Source: UBA668 sp041918155
GTDB lineage: Bacteria > Actinomycetota > Acidimicrobiia > Acidimicrobiales > Ilumatobacteraceae
Reading direction: 5' to 3'
Assembly: GCA_041918155.1 (NCBI GenBank)
Contig: JAYRWH010000068.1
Span: 1-64,000, forward strand
DNA: 64,000 bases
Shown: in pieces, positions 1 to 8,163 of the stretch
How the letters are laid out: the number at the start of each line of letters is the position of its first letter
Numbering within the stretch: the first letter of the stretch is position 1
Program-made: the position numbers and the translations under genes
The notes under the pieces: generated by a model
Seen by the model: only the letters and a program-made list of their open reading frames with translations
Told to the model about the DNA's origin: nothing
The model's database searches: none

Positions 1-1
1 C

Positions 2-745
2 GCGCTCGACGCCCAACTCGCAGCGCGGGGCCTGGCGTCGAACCCTGATGTTCGCGTCAGCCGGTCCTGGGACGCTGCCGGTCCCGACGACACGCTCGGC
101 CTCGTGGAAACCAAGGTGCTGCTCGGCGAATTCGACCTGTTCTACGCGGGGCTCAGCGAGTCGGGGTGGACCGCGGTGGGCGTGGCGTGGAAGGCGGCAT
201 ACCTGCCCGCGACCCGCGAGTTGTACTCCACCGGCATCAATGCCCGCTGCAACTATGTGCTCCGCGCCGACCTCGAGGCCGCGCTCGCCGAGGTGGCGGC
301 GACCCATCCGGAGCTCGTCAACTCCTCCACGAACAGCGCGTCACAGTCCACCGGACTCGACATCGCCAACGCCAACCAATACGGCGGCTGCTCGATCGGC
401 CAGGCGCGACTGTCGCGTGTGGGGGTCAGCGGCGGCATCGTGTCCCGGCACTCGTGGGGGCAGGCGCTCGACGTCAGCACGGTGAGCAATTGCCAAGGGT
501 GTGTGCCGAAGATGGACTGCCGCATCGTGCGCATCTTCCGCAAGCACGGGTTCGCCTGGGGCGGCAACTTCCTCACCCCCGACGGGATGCACTTCGAGTG
601 GGTGGGGCAGCCCCGCGATCAGGTGATGACCGCGGTGAGGTACTGCCCCAACCTGCCTTCGCCGGGTACCGAACGGGTTGACCCTGTGCCACCTGCCGCA
701 CGGGACACCCTGTTTGCCGACGATGGCTGGGCGCCCGGCGACTGA
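2..745 (+). CDS. M15-type peptidase (VanY/D-Ala-D-Ala carboxypeptidase-like), C-terminal part
   Basis: The reading frame is open from base 2, so the true start lies before the window; 247 residues are visible. The C-terminal half has the M15 zinc-peptidase signature: S-R-H-S-x-G-x-A-L-D supplies a His and an Asp ligand, and M-H-F-E-W near the end supplies the last His. Enzymes of this fold cut the D-Ala terminus of peptidoglycan stem peptides outside the cell. The upstream part ends in a Cys-containing segment (NARCNY) and resembles no catalytic domain I know. The signal peptide would be in the missing N-terminus. Family assignment is good; substrate is unknown. Confidence 0.75.
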   Translation, partial: ALDAQLAARGLASNPDVRVSRSWDAAGPDDTLGLVETKVLLGEFDLFYAGLSESGWTAVGVAWKAAYLPATRELYSTGINARCNYVLRADLEAALAEVAATHPELVNSSTNSASQSTGLDIANANQYGGCSIGQARLSRVGVSGGIVSRHSWGQALDVSTVSNCQGCVPKMDCRIVRIFRKHGFAWGGNFLTPDGMHFEWVGQPRDQVMTAVRYCPNLPSPGTERVDPVPPAARDTLFADDGWAPGD

Positions 746-792
746 CCCCGTTGACGCAGCAGGGGTCGCCCCGTGGGTGACACAACGACAGA

Positions 793-798
793 TAGCCT
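793..798 (+). promoter_or_regulatory. -10 element TAGCCT, leaderless start of the LpdA-like gene
   Basis: TAGCCT lies 7 nt before GTG 806, so transcription should begin at or next to the start codon. This supports 806 over the in-frame GTG at 773. Confidence 0.55.
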
Positions 799-805
799 CC
801 AACCC

Positions 806-2185
806 GTGACGACCCGATTCGTGATCATCGGTGGTGGTCCCGCCGGCCACACTGCCGCGACCCATGCGGCCCGCCTCGGCGCCGAGGTCACGGTCATCGA
901 GCGCGACGTCATCGGTGGCGCGGCGAACCTGTGGGACTGCATCCCGTCGAAGACGATGATCGCCACCGGCAACGCGATCACCCGCTACCGGCGGATGGAG
1001 GGGATGGGCCTGGAACAGACCGAGGCCGAAGTCGACATCCACGCGCTCACCGAGCGCGTGGAGAGCATCAAGACGCGCCTGCAGCGCAACACCACGACCT
1101 TGCTGAACAGCCAGGGCGTCAACGTGATCGACGGCACGGCCCGCCTGATGTCGCCCACTGAGGTGGAGATCACGCCGGTCGACGGGCCCAAGCGAGTGGT
1201 CGTCGCCGATGCGATCCTGCTCGCCACCGGCAGCCGCCCGCGCATCCCTGCCTGGTGCCACCCCGACGGCGAGCGCATCCTCACCACCCGCGACTGCTAC
1301 CCGCCCAAGACGTTCCCCGAGAGCATCACCGTCGTCGGTTCGGGCGTGACCGGTGTGGAGTTCGTGCACATGTTCGCCTCCTTCGGCGCGAAGGTGACCC
1401 TCGTCGTGAGCCGCCAGCAGGTGCTGCCCAACAAGGATCCCGAGGTGGCCGCGGTGCTCGAGGACGACTTCCTCAAGCGCGGCGTGCATCTGCTGAAGGG
1501 GGCTCGCGCGGTCAGCATCGAACGCGAGACCACCGCCGGCGGTGCCGAGGAGGTCGTGGTGCGTTGCGACGACGGCCGCGTCGTGCGCTCCTCGCACGCG
1601 GTGCTGGCGATCGGCTCCGTCGCCAACTCTGACGGGCTTGGCCTGGAGGCTGCCGGCGTGGCGGTCGACTCGGGCGGCTACGTCACCATCGATCACCACT
1701 GCCGCAGCAACGTCGCCCACATCTATGCCGCCGGCGACCTCAGCGGCAAGCTGCCGCTGGCCTCCGTGGCGTCCATGCAGGGCCGCAAGGTGGCCGAGCA
1801 CGTGATGGGCTTGGAGAAGACGGTCCACCGCCACCTCGATTACGACAAGGCCGCGAGCGCGATCTTCACCGAGCCCGAGATCGCCGATGTCGGTTTGGCC
1901 GAGGCCGACGCGTTCGCCGTCGGCCGCAAGATCCGCGTCACCAAGGTGCCCTTCAGCAGCACCCCCAAGGCACTCATCAACAACGACTGGCGCGGCTTCG
2001 TGAAGATCGTCAGCGACCCCTACACGGGCGTGGTCCTCGGCGGCTCCATCGTCGGCCGCCACGCCGCCGAGTTGATCAGCGTGATCGCGTTGGCCGTCAC
2101 GGCCAACTTGAAGGTCACCGACATCATGGAGAGCCTGCTCGTGCACCCCGCCCTCGCCGAAGCGTTGGCCGAAGCCGCCGAGTAG
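806..2185 (+). CDS. lpdA: LpdA-like FAD-dependent NAD(P)H:quinone oxidoreductase
   Basis: A 459-residue flavoprotein of the pyridine-nucleotide disulfide oxidoreductase family. It has an N-terminal FAD Rossmann motif (GGGPAG), a second dinucleotide motif for NAD(P)H (GSGVTG, near residue 170), the FAD segment YAAGD and a dimerisation domain. The usual redox CxxxxC is replaced by G-G-A-A-N-L-W-D-C-I-P-S-K: the first Cys is Ala, so no active-site disulfide can form. Mycobacterial LpdA (Rv3303c), a NAD(P)H quinone reductase, has the same loss, which is why I prefer that assignment to lipoamide dehydrogenase. The C-terminal HPxLxE remnant is kept. GTG 806 is chosen because a -10 hexamer lies 7 nt upstream; GTG 773 would add 11 residues. 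It converges on the biotin carboxylase gene. Confidence 0.85.
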   Translation: MTTRFVIIGGGPAGHTAATHAARLGAEVTVIERDVIGGAANLWDCIPSKTMIATGNAITRYRRMEGMGLEQTEAEVDIHALTERVESIKTRLQRNTTTLLNSQGVNVIDGTARLMSPTEVEITPVDGPKRVVVADAILLATGSRPRIPAWCHPDGERILTTRDCYPPKTFPESITVVGSGVTGVEFVHMFASFGAKVTLVVSRQQVLPNKDPEVAAVLEDDFLKRGVHLLKGARAVSIERETTAGGAEEVVVRCDDGRVVRSSHAVLAIGSVANSDGLGLEAAGVAVDSGGYVTIDHHCRSNVAHIYAAGDLSGKLPLASVASMQGRKVAEHVMGLEKTVHRHLDYDKAASAIFTEPEIADVGLAEADAFAVGRKIRVTKVPFSSTPKALINNDWRGFVKIVSDPYTGVVLGGSIVGRHAAELISVIALAVTANLKVTDIMESLLVHPALAEALAEAAE

Positions 2186-2210
2186 CGCAACGAAGTTCGC
2201 AGGACCAGCG

Positions 2211-3980
2211 TTACTCGATGACGACGACGACGTCGCCGGCGCCGACGGTGTCGCCGGCCTTCACCTTGATCTCCTTGACCTTGCCGGCCTTCTCGCAGGT
2301 GATCTGGTTCTCCATCTTCATCGCCTCGAGGACGACGACGGCCTGACCCTCGGCGACGTCCTGGCCGACCTCGACGAGCACTTTGACGATCGTGCCCTGC
2401 ATCGGCACCTCGACATTGCCGCTGCCGCTGCTCCCGGAGCCGCTGCCGTGACCATGGGCGACGCGGGCCTTCTTCGGCGACTTCGCCGCGCCGGCCACAA
2501 TCATCGGTGAATCGGGCACCCACATCTTCACGTCGAAGCGCTTGCCGTTGACCTCGACCATGGTCGTGCGCTCGACGAGCGGCTCTTCGTCGCTCTCGGC
2601 CGCAGGCGCGGGCTTGACGGTCTCGATGCCGGAGAGGTCGAGGCGCTCCTCCACCCACTTGGTGGAGTGCTCCATCGCCTGGAAGTCCGGGTGGCGCAGG
2701 ATGGCCAGATCGGCGGGGATCGTGGTGGCCACGCCCTCGACGACCATCTCCTCGAGCGCACGGATCGTGCGGGCGATGGCGGTGGGGCGATCCTTGCCCC
2801 ACACGATCAGCTTGCCGACGAGGTTGTCGTAGTACTGGCTGACGGTGTCGCCCGTCTCGTAGCCGGCGTCGAAGCGGATGCCGAAGCCGTCGGGAGCGAC
2901 GAGCTTGGTGATCGTGCCGGGGGAGGGCAGGAACTTGCCGCCCGCCGGGTTCTCGGCGTTGATACGCACCTCGATGCCCGCGCCGCGGCGGTGGGCGGCG
3001 ACCTCGTCCTGCGTCATCGGGAGCTTCTCGCCGCTGGCGACGCGGATCTGCCACTCGACGAGGTCGATACCGGTGATCACCTCGGTGACCGGGTGCTCGA
3101 CTTGCAGACGGGTGTTCATCTCCAGGAAGAAGAACTCGCCGTCCTGGTAGATGAACTCGACGGTGCCGGCGTTGAAGTAGCCCACTGCCTTGGCGGCCTT
3201 GATCGCGGCCTCGCCCATCGCATCCTCGATACCGGGCAGCATGCCGGCGGCGGGAGCCTCCTCGATGAGCTTCTGGTGGCGGCGTTGCGCCGAGCAGTCG
3301 CGGGTGCTGACCCACACGACATCGCCGTGCTGGTCGCCAACGACCTGCACCTCCACGTGGCGCGGCCACGTGAGGTAGCGCTCGATGTAGATCTCGTCGC
3401 GGCCGAAGAACGCCTTGGACTCACGCTTCGCGCTGTCCATCGCCTCCTGCACCTCTTCCGCGCTGCGCACGACCTTCATGCCGCGCCCGCCGCCACCGAA
3501 GGCGGCCTTGATCGCGAGTGGGTAGCCGTGCTCGGCGCCGAAGTCGAGGATTTCCTGCACGTCGGTCACGAACTCGGTCGTGCCGGGCACGATCGGGCAA
3601 CCGCCGCGCAGCGCGGCCTTGCGCGAACTGACCTTGTCGCCCATCTCGTCGATCGCCGCCGGGGGCGGGCCGATGAACGCGACGCCCTTGGCCGTGATGG
3701 CGCGAGCGAAGTCGGCGTTCTCGGAGAAGAAGCCGTAGCCGGGGTGAACGCCGTCGGCGCCGCTCTTGTCGATCGCGTCGAGGATGGCCTCGGTGTTGAG
3801 GTAGCTCTCGGCCGCGGTCTGGCCGCCGAGCGCGTACGCCTCATCGGCGAGGCGGACGTGGAGGGCATTGCGGTCGAGTTCGCTGTAGACCGCGACGGTC
3901 TTGATACCGAGCTCGCGCGCAGCGCGGATGACTCGGACGGCGATCTCGCCACGGTTGGCGATCAGGATCTTTTTCAGCAT
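2211..3980 (-). CDS. accA: Acyl-CoA carboxylase alpha chain (biotin carboxylase + BCCP fusion)
   Basis: A 589-residue protein, the usual length for actinobacterial AccA/AccA3. The biotin carboxylase part starts LKKILIANRGEIA, has the glycine-rich ATP-grasp loop GGGGRGM and the catalytic region EMNTRLQVEHPVTE. A Gly/Ser-rich linker leads to a biotinyl domain with V-L-E-A-M-K-M-E-N, whose central Lys carries biotin. It carboxylates biotin with bicarbonate and ATP for an acetyl-/propionyl-CoA carboxylase; the beta subunit is not in this window. ATG 3980 is the only sensible start: the frame stays open upstream but there runs antisense to the ligase gene. The divergent neighbour is biotin protein ligase, the enzyme that modifies this protein. 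Confidence 0.95.
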   Translation of the reverse strand: MLKKILIANRGEIAVRVIRAARELGIKTVAVYSELDRNALHVRLADEAYALGGQTAAESYLNTEAILDAIDKSGADGVHPGYGFFSENADFARAITAKGVAFIGPPPAAIDEMGDKVSSRKAALRGGCPIVPGTTEFVTDVQEILDFGAEHGYPLAIKAAFGGGGRGMKVVRSAEEVQEAMDSAKRESKAFFGRDEIYIERYLTWPRHVEVQVVGDQHGDVVWVSTRDCSAQRRHQKLIEEAPAAGMLPGIEDAMGEAAIKAAKAVGYFNAGTVEFIYQDGEFFFLEMNTRLQVEHPVTEVITGIDLVEWQIRVASGEKLPMTQDEVAAHRRGAGIEVRINAENPAGGKFLPSPGTITKLVAPDGFGIRFDAGYETGDTVSQYYDNLVGKLIVWGKDRPTAIARTIRALEEMVVEGVATTIPADLAILRHPDFQAMEHSTKWVEERLDLSGIETVKPAPAAESDEEPLVERTTMVEVNGKRFDVKMWVPDSPMIVAGAAKSPKKARVAHGHGSGSGSSGSGNVEVPMQGTIVKVLVEVGQDVAEGQAVVVLEAMKMENQITCEKAGKVKEIKVKAGDTVGAGDVVVVIE

Positions 3981-3986
3981 TAGTGC

Positions 3987-3993
3987 CAATCTT
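3987..3993. promoter_or_regulatory. Candidate overlapping divergent -10 elements between accA and birA
   Basis: Only 19 bp separate the two divergent start codons. CAATCT (+, 3987-3992) is 7 nt before the ligase ATG, and AAGATT (-, 3988-3993) is 7 nt before the carboxylase ATG. Both are imperfect TANNNT matches and share five base pairs. Confidence 0.35.
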
Positions 3994-3999
3994 TGCGGA

Positions 4000-4716
4000 A
4001 TGAACACCCCCATTGCCACCTGGCTGCCGGATTGGCCCCGCGGATGGGAGGTGCGCGTCGTCGACGAGACCGGCAGCACGAATGCGGATCTGCTCGCCGC
4101 GGCGGACGGCGGAGCCCCCAATCGCACCGTGTTGGCGGCCCGGCACCAGACCGCCGGGCGCGGCCGGCTCGACCGCAGGTGGGATGCGCCGCCCGGCGCG
4201 AACCTGCTCGTCTCGCTGCTGTTCCGTCCGGTTCCCGAGCACCCGCACGTGCTCACCCAACGGGTCGCCCTCGCCGCCGTCCTGGCCTGCGAGCGCGTGT
4301 CGGGCGTGCACCCCGAGCTGAAGTGGCCCAACGACCTCCTCGTGGACGGGGCCAAGCTGGCCGGTGTGCTCGCCCAAGCGCGCCTCGGCGCGGACTCCGC
4401 CGTCGTGATCGGCATCGGCATCAACTGCGGCTGGGCGCCGCCGGAGGGGGCGCGCCTCGGTGACGGCGTGCGGCCGCTCGCACTGCTCGCCGAGCTGCTG
4501 CGCATGTACGACGAGCTGCCCGTCGACATCACCGCCCTGTACCGTGAACGGCTGGCCACGCTCGGACTGCGGGTGCGGGTGGAGTTGCCCGAGGGGGCGG
4601 TCGTGGGCACGGCCACTGACGTCGAGCCCGATGGCCGCCTCGTCGTGACCGACGAAGCCGGTGCCACTCACCGGTTCGCCGTGGGCGACGTCGTACACGT
4701 CCGCCCCGCCGGGTGA
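4000..4716 (+). CDS. birA: Biotin--[acetyl-CoA-carboxylase] ligase
   Basis: A 238-residue monofunctional (class I) biotin protein ligase that adenylates biotin and transfers it to the BCCP lysine. Visible family motifs are E-T-G-S-T-N near residue 24, the biotinyl-AMP loop Q-T-A-G-R-G-R-L-D near residue 50, K-W-P-N-D-L-L around residue 107, and G-I-G-I-N. A small C-terminal beta domain follows. There is no N-terminal helix-turn-helix, so it should not be a BirA-type repressor. ATG 4000 has no Shine-Dalgarno and sits 19 bp from the divergent carboxylase start, consistent with a leaderless mRNA. Confidence 0.92.
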   Translation: MNTPIATWLPDWPRGWEVRVVDETGSTNADLLAAADGGAPNRTVLAARHQTAGRGRLDRRWDAPPGANLLVSLLFRPVPEHPHVLTQRVALAAVLACERVSGVHPELKWPNDLLVDGAKLAGVLAQARLGADSAVVIGIGINCGWAPPEGARLGDGVRPLALLAELLRMYDELPVDITALYRERLATLGLRVRVELPEGAVVGTATDVEPDGRLVVTDEAGATHRFAVGDVVHVRPAG

Positions 4717-4741
4717 CGGTACTGGGGGCCGTCGCGGGCGG

Positions 4742-4747
4742 TACCGT
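4742..4747 (+). promoter_or_regulatory. -10 element TACCGT, leaderless start of the LCP gene
   Basis: TACCGT is 8 nt upstream of GTG 4756; no Shine-Dalgarno is present. Confidence 0.5.
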
Positions 4748-4755
4748 GCTGGTCC

Positions 4756-5742
4756 GTGCTCGCTCTGGACACCAGCCCCCGCCCGCGACGGCGTCGGTGG
4801 CCGACACTGGTGTTGATCGCCACGCTGACAGCGGCATCGTGCGTGGTCGGGGTCTTCGTCGCGGCGCGCCGCGCCGCGGATGCGGTGCCACGCGTCGATG
4901 GCGTCGCCGACGTGCTGAGCGACCCCAACCCGGACTTCGAGAACTATCTGCTCGTTGGCAGCGACAGCCGTGCCGGCGGCGACCCGAACACCGGTAACAG
5001 CGAGGTCAGCGGCAGCCGCAGCGACACGATCATGGTGCTGCGCATCGACCAGCACGACGGCACCGCTGCATTGCTCTCGATCCCTCGTGACCTCTATGTC
5101 GACGTGCCCGGAGGACACACTGGCCGCATCAACGGGGCGTTCAACGACGGGGCGGCCGCCCTCGTTCAGACGGTGAAGGACGCGCTGCAGCTGCCGGTAC
5201 ACCACTACGTGGAGATCGACTTCGTCGGCTTCAAGGCGCTCGTCGATGCGCTCGACGGCGTGCAGATCTGCTTCGGGCTGCCCACCCGTGACATCAACAC
5301 CGGGCTCGACATCCCGCAGCCGGGCTGCTATCTCCTCGACGGCACGATGGCGCTCGCGTATGCCCGCAGCCGGCACTACGAGGAGTTCAAGGACGGTGAG
5401 TGGAAGGAAGACCCCACGAGCGATCTCGGCCGCTCGCAGCGTCAGCGGGACTTCGTCAACCGCAGCCTGCAGGCCGCGATCCAGCAGGTGAAGTCGGACC
5501 CGTTCAGCACCGGTGATCTCGTCGGCGCGATGGGTGCGGCGATCTCCATCGACGGCGACCTCGACCCGATCGATGCCGCCAGCTCGCTGCGTACGGCGGT
5601 CGCTTCGGGGCTGACGACGTATGCCCTGCCGGTGATCCCCAAGACCGTCGGTGGCGCGGCCGTGCTGTTCCTCGGCGACGGCGCCGACACGGTGCTGAAC
5701 TTCTTCCGCGGCACCGGCCCGGCCCCAGAGCCCAACTCCTGA
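4756..5742 (+). CDS. LytR-CpsA-Psr (LCP) family cell-wall glycopolymer ligase
   Basis: A 328-residue membrane-anchored protein: a short Arg-rich cytoplasmic N-terminus, one transmembrane segment at about residues 15-37, and an extracellular LCP domain. Family motifs include L-L-V-G-S-D-S-R, S-R-S-D-T-I-M-V, S-I-P-R-D-L-Y and A-L-A-Y-A-R-S-R; the Arg and Asp residues bind the pyrophosphate of polyprenyl-linked substrates. LCP proteins move glycopolymers from the lipid carrier to peptidoglycan. The rml genes start 26 bp downstream, so an acceptor role for rhamnose-containing polymers is plausible; mycobacterial LCP Rv3267 likewise sits beside rmlD. The C-terminal LytR_C domain of longer members is absent. 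Confidence 0.9.
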   Translation: MLALDTSPRPRRRRWPTLVLIATLTAASCVVGVFVAARRAADAVPRVDGVADVLSDPNPDFENYLLVGSDSRAGGDPNTGNSEVSGSRSDTIMVLRIDQHDGTAALLSIPRDLYVDVPGGHTGRINGAFNDGAAALVQTVKDALQLPVHHYVEIDFVGFKALVDALDGVQICFGLPTRDINTGLDIPQPGCYLLDGTMALAYARSRHYEEFKDGEWKEDPTSDLGRSQRQRDFVNRSLQAAIQQVKSDPFSTGDLVGAMGAAISIDGDLDPIDAASSLRTAVASGLTTYALPVIPKTVGGAAVLFLGDGADTVLNFFRGTGPAPEPNS

Positions 5743-5755
5743 CCTCCGCCCGCCA

Positions 5756-5761
5756 TACTGT
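5756..5761 (+). promoter_or_regulatory. -10 element TACTGT, leaderless start of rmlC
   Basis: TACTGT is 7 nt upstream of ATG 5769, so the rml operon probably has its own promoter separate from the LCP gene. Confidence 0.5.
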
Positions 5762-5768
5762 TGACCCC

Positions 5769-6320
5769 ATGGCGCACGTACGTGAGAGCGACCGCATCGC
5801 GGGGGTGTACGTGGTGGAGCCGTCTGTCCATGGCGACCAGCGCGGCCTGTTCATCGAGACCTACCGGCGCGAGTGGTTTCCCAACGCCCGCGAGATGCTG
5901 CAGAGCAACCGCTCGAACAAGCAGGAAGGGGCGCTGGTCGGCTTGCACTACCACCTGCATCAGGCCGACTACTGGTACTGCCCGGCGGGAACGATCCGCG
6001 TGGTCGTGCACGATCTGCGCGAGGGAGGCCCCACCGACGGTGGTACCGAATGGTTCGACATCTCCGGGGAGAACCACCTCGGCGTGTACATCCCGCCCGG
6101 TGTCGCCCACGGTTTCGCAGCGCTCACCGATGTAGTGATGACCTACCTCGTCGACGGGTACTACAACCCCGCCGACGAGCTGGGCGTGCGCTACGACGAC
6201 CCGGCGATCGGTGCCGACTGGGGTGTCGCCGAACCGATCATCTCCGCTCGCGATCAGGCCAATCCGCTGCGCGCCGACCTTCCCGCGGGTCGCCGCCCCT
6301 ACTGGCCCATGAGGACCTGA
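5769..6320 (+). CDS. rmlC: dTDP-4-dehydrorhamnose 3,5-epimerase-like cupin (RmlC family)
   Basis: A 183-residue cupin, the normal RmlC length, first gene of rmlC-rmlB-rmlD. Family landmarks are D-Q-R-G-L-F near residue 24, G-L-H-Y-H with the catalytic-base His, P-P-G-V-A-H-G-F, and the C-terminal Y-D-D-P-A-I-G-x-D-W. Two residues expected in classical RmlC are missing: the Arg before GLH (LRGLHFQ) is Val here, and the GKLVRV segment with the substrate-binding Lys is replaced by ADYWYCPAG. It should act on dTDP-4-keto-6-deoxyglucose from RmlB, but single-site epimerisation or a non-rhamnose product cannot be excluded. Confidence 0.82.
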   Translation: MAHVRESDRIAGVYVVEPSVHGDQRGLFIETYRREWFPNAREMLQSNRSNKQEGALVGLHYHLHQADYWYCPAGTIRVVVHDLREGGPTDGGTEWFDISGENHLGVYIPPGVAHGFAALTDVVMTYLVDGYYNPADELGVRYDDPAIGADWGVAEPIISARDQANPLRADLPAGRRPYWPMRT

Positions 6321-6330
6321 GGAACCTGCC

Positions 6331-7296
6331 ATGAAGCTCTTCGTCACCGGCGCGGCCGGGTTCATCGGCTCGAACTACGCCCGCTGGGTGCTCGCCAACA
6401 GCGACAACGAGGTGACGATCTTCGATGCGCTCACCTACGCGGGCAACCTGGAGAGCATCCGCGACGTGCTCACGGATCCGCGCTGCACGTTCGTCCATGC
6501 CGACATCTGCGACCGCGACGCCGTCGTGGCGGCGATGGACGGCCACGACGCGGTGGTGCACTTCGCGGCCGAGAGCCATGTCGACAACAGCATCGCCGAC
6601 CCTTACGCGTTCGTGCGCACGAACTGTCTGGGCACCAACGTGATGTGCGACGTGGCCCGCCAGGTGGGCGTCGGCCGGTTCCTGCACATCAGCACCGACG
6701 AGGTGTACGGCAGCATCGACGTCGGCTCGTTCAGCGAATCCGACAAGCTGACGCCGCGCTCGCCGTACAGCGCCTCCAAGGCCGGTAGCGACCTCATCGC
6801 GCTGAGTTACGTCACCACCCACGGCCTGCCCGTGGTGGTCACCCGCTGCAGCAACAACTTCGGGCCATACCAGTTCCCCGAGAAGGTGATCCCGCTGTTC
6901 ACCACGAACCTCCTCGACGGCAGGCAGGTGCCGCTGTACGGCGACGGTGGCAATGTGCGCGACTGGATCCATGTGGAGGATCACAACCGCGCCGCCCACC
7001 TCGTGCTCGAGCAGGGGGTCGTCGGCGAGGTCTACAACATCGGCGCCCACCACGAGATCACCAACCGCGAGCTCACCTACACGCTGCTCGAACTGTGCGG
7101 CCGCGACGAGAGCTTCATCAAGCCCGTCGCCGACCGCCTCGGTCACGATCGGCGCTACTCGGTGAACATCGACAAGATCACCGCGCTCGGCTGGAAGATG
7201 CAGCGCACGTTCGATGTGTCGATCGCCGAGACGGTGCAGTGGTACCGCGACAACCGCTGGTGGTGGGAGCCGTTGAAGGCCAAGGCCGGCCTCTGA
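6331..7296 (+). CDS. rmlB: dTDP-glucose 4,6-dehydratase
   Basis: A 321-residue extended SDR protein. It has the NAD-binding G-A-A-G-F-I-G-S-N at the N-terminus, the dehydratase signature S-T-D-E-V-Y-G (Thr-Asp-Glu triad) and catalytic Y-S-A-S-K, with R-C-S-N-N-F-G-P-Y-Q downstream, all typical of RmlB. It turns dTDP-glucose into dTDP-4-keto-6-deoxyglucose. GAGGAA overlapping the rmlC stop codon acts as ribosome-binding site 10 bp after rmlC, so the two are cotranscribed. The stop overlaps the rmlD start by one base. Confidence 0.94.
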   Translation: MKLFVTGAAGFIGSNYARWVLANSDNEVTIFDALTYAGNLESIRDVLTDPRCTFVHADICDRDAVVAAMDGHDAVVHFAAESHVDNSIADPYAFVRTNCLGTNVMCDVARQVGVGRFLHISTDEVYGSIDVGSFSESDKLTPRSPYSASKAGSDLIALSYVTTHGLPVVVTRCSNNFGPYQFPEKVIPLFTTNLLDGRQVPLYGDGGNVRDWIHVEDHNRAAHLVLEQGVVGEVYNIGAHHEITNRELTYTLLELCGRDESFIKPVADRLGHDRRYSVNIDKITALGWKMQRTFDVSIAETVQWYRDNRWWWEPLKAKAGL

Positions 7297-8150
7297 TGCG
7301 GCTGCTCGTGACCGGCGCGGCCGGCCAGCTCGGCACCGATCTGGTGGCCGCGTGCCGCGGTGCCGGCGACGAGGTGATCGCCGTCGACCGCGCCGGCCTC
7401 GACGTGTGCGACCGGTCGGCGGTGCTCGCCGCGGTCACTACGTTGCGGCCCGATGCGGTGGCGAATTGCGCGGCCTGGACCGCGGTCGATGCGTGCGAAG
7501 CCGATCCGGCCCGGGCATTCGCGGCCAACGGCGCCGCCGTGCGCTGGCTGGCCGAGGCGTGCGCCCGGAGCGGTGCCTTCCTCGTGCAGGTCAGTACCGA
7601 CTATGTCTTCGACGGCACCCTCGAGCGGCCTTATCACGAGTGGGACGCAACGCATCCGCAGAGCGTGTACGGCGCGTCGAAGCTCGCAGGTGAGCGCGAG
7701 GCGCTCGCGCTCGGCCCCCAGGCCGCTGTCGTGCGCACCTCATGGGTGTGCGGCGCCAACGGCGTCAACATGGTGAAGACGATCATGCGTCTTGCCGCGG
7801 AGCGGCCCGCGCTGCAGTTCGTGGCGGACCAGACGGGTCATCCCACGTTCACCCAGGATCTCGCGCTCGTACTGCGGCGCATCGCGATCGATCGCGTCAG
7901 CGGCGTCGTGCACGCCACGAACCAGGGCGCCGTGACCTGGTGCGAGTTCGCCCGCGACGTCGTGGCGGCGATGGGCAAGGATCCGGCCATGGTGCAACCG
8001 ATCTCCACTGCGGAGCTGCAGCCTCCCAGGCCGGCGCCGCGCCCGGCCAACAGCGTGCTCGACAACTCGGTGCTGCGCGCCGCTGGCTATCCCGCCACTC
8101 GCGACTTCCGCGAGCCGCTGCGCGAGACCGTCGCGGCGCTGCTCGGCTGA
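7296..8150 (+). CDS. rmlD: dTDP-4-dehydrorhamnose reductase
   Basis: A 284-residue SDR protein starting MRLLVTGAAGQLG, the standard RmlD N-terminus, with S-T-D-Y-V-F-D, catalytic Y-G-A-S-K and the V-R-T-S-W-V segment that follows. It reduces the 4-keto sugar to dTDP-L-rhamnose with NAD(P)H. The start codon overlaps the rmlB stop (TGATG), showing translational coupling. rmlA, needed to make dTDP-glucose, is not in the window. Convergent with the acyl-CoA dehydrogenase gene, 13 bp away, with no hairpin between them. Confidence 0.94.
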   Translation: MRLLVTGAAGQLGTDLVAACRGAGDEVIAVDRAGLDVCDRSAVLAAVTTLRPDAVANCAAWTAVDACEADPARAFAANGAAVRWLAEACARSGAFLVQVSTDYVFDGTLERPYHEWDATHPQSVYGASKLAGEREALALGPQAAVVRTSWVCGANGVNMVKTIMRLAAERPALQFVADQTGHPTFTQDLALVLRRIAIDRVSGVVHATNQGAVTWCEFARDVVAAMGKDPAMVQPISTAELQPPRPAPRPANSVLDNSVLRAAGYPATRDFREPLRETVAALLG

Positions 8151-8163
8151 CATCCTCGGAGGG

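Noticed and set aside
341..2146. 601-codon open frame on the minus strand across the LpdA-like gene
   Set aside because: It is the antisense shadow of a clear gene in GC-rich DNA; the product is low-complexity His/Arg/Val/Gly sequence with no domain. Similar long frames opposite ahcY, secA and the rml genes were rejected for the same reason.
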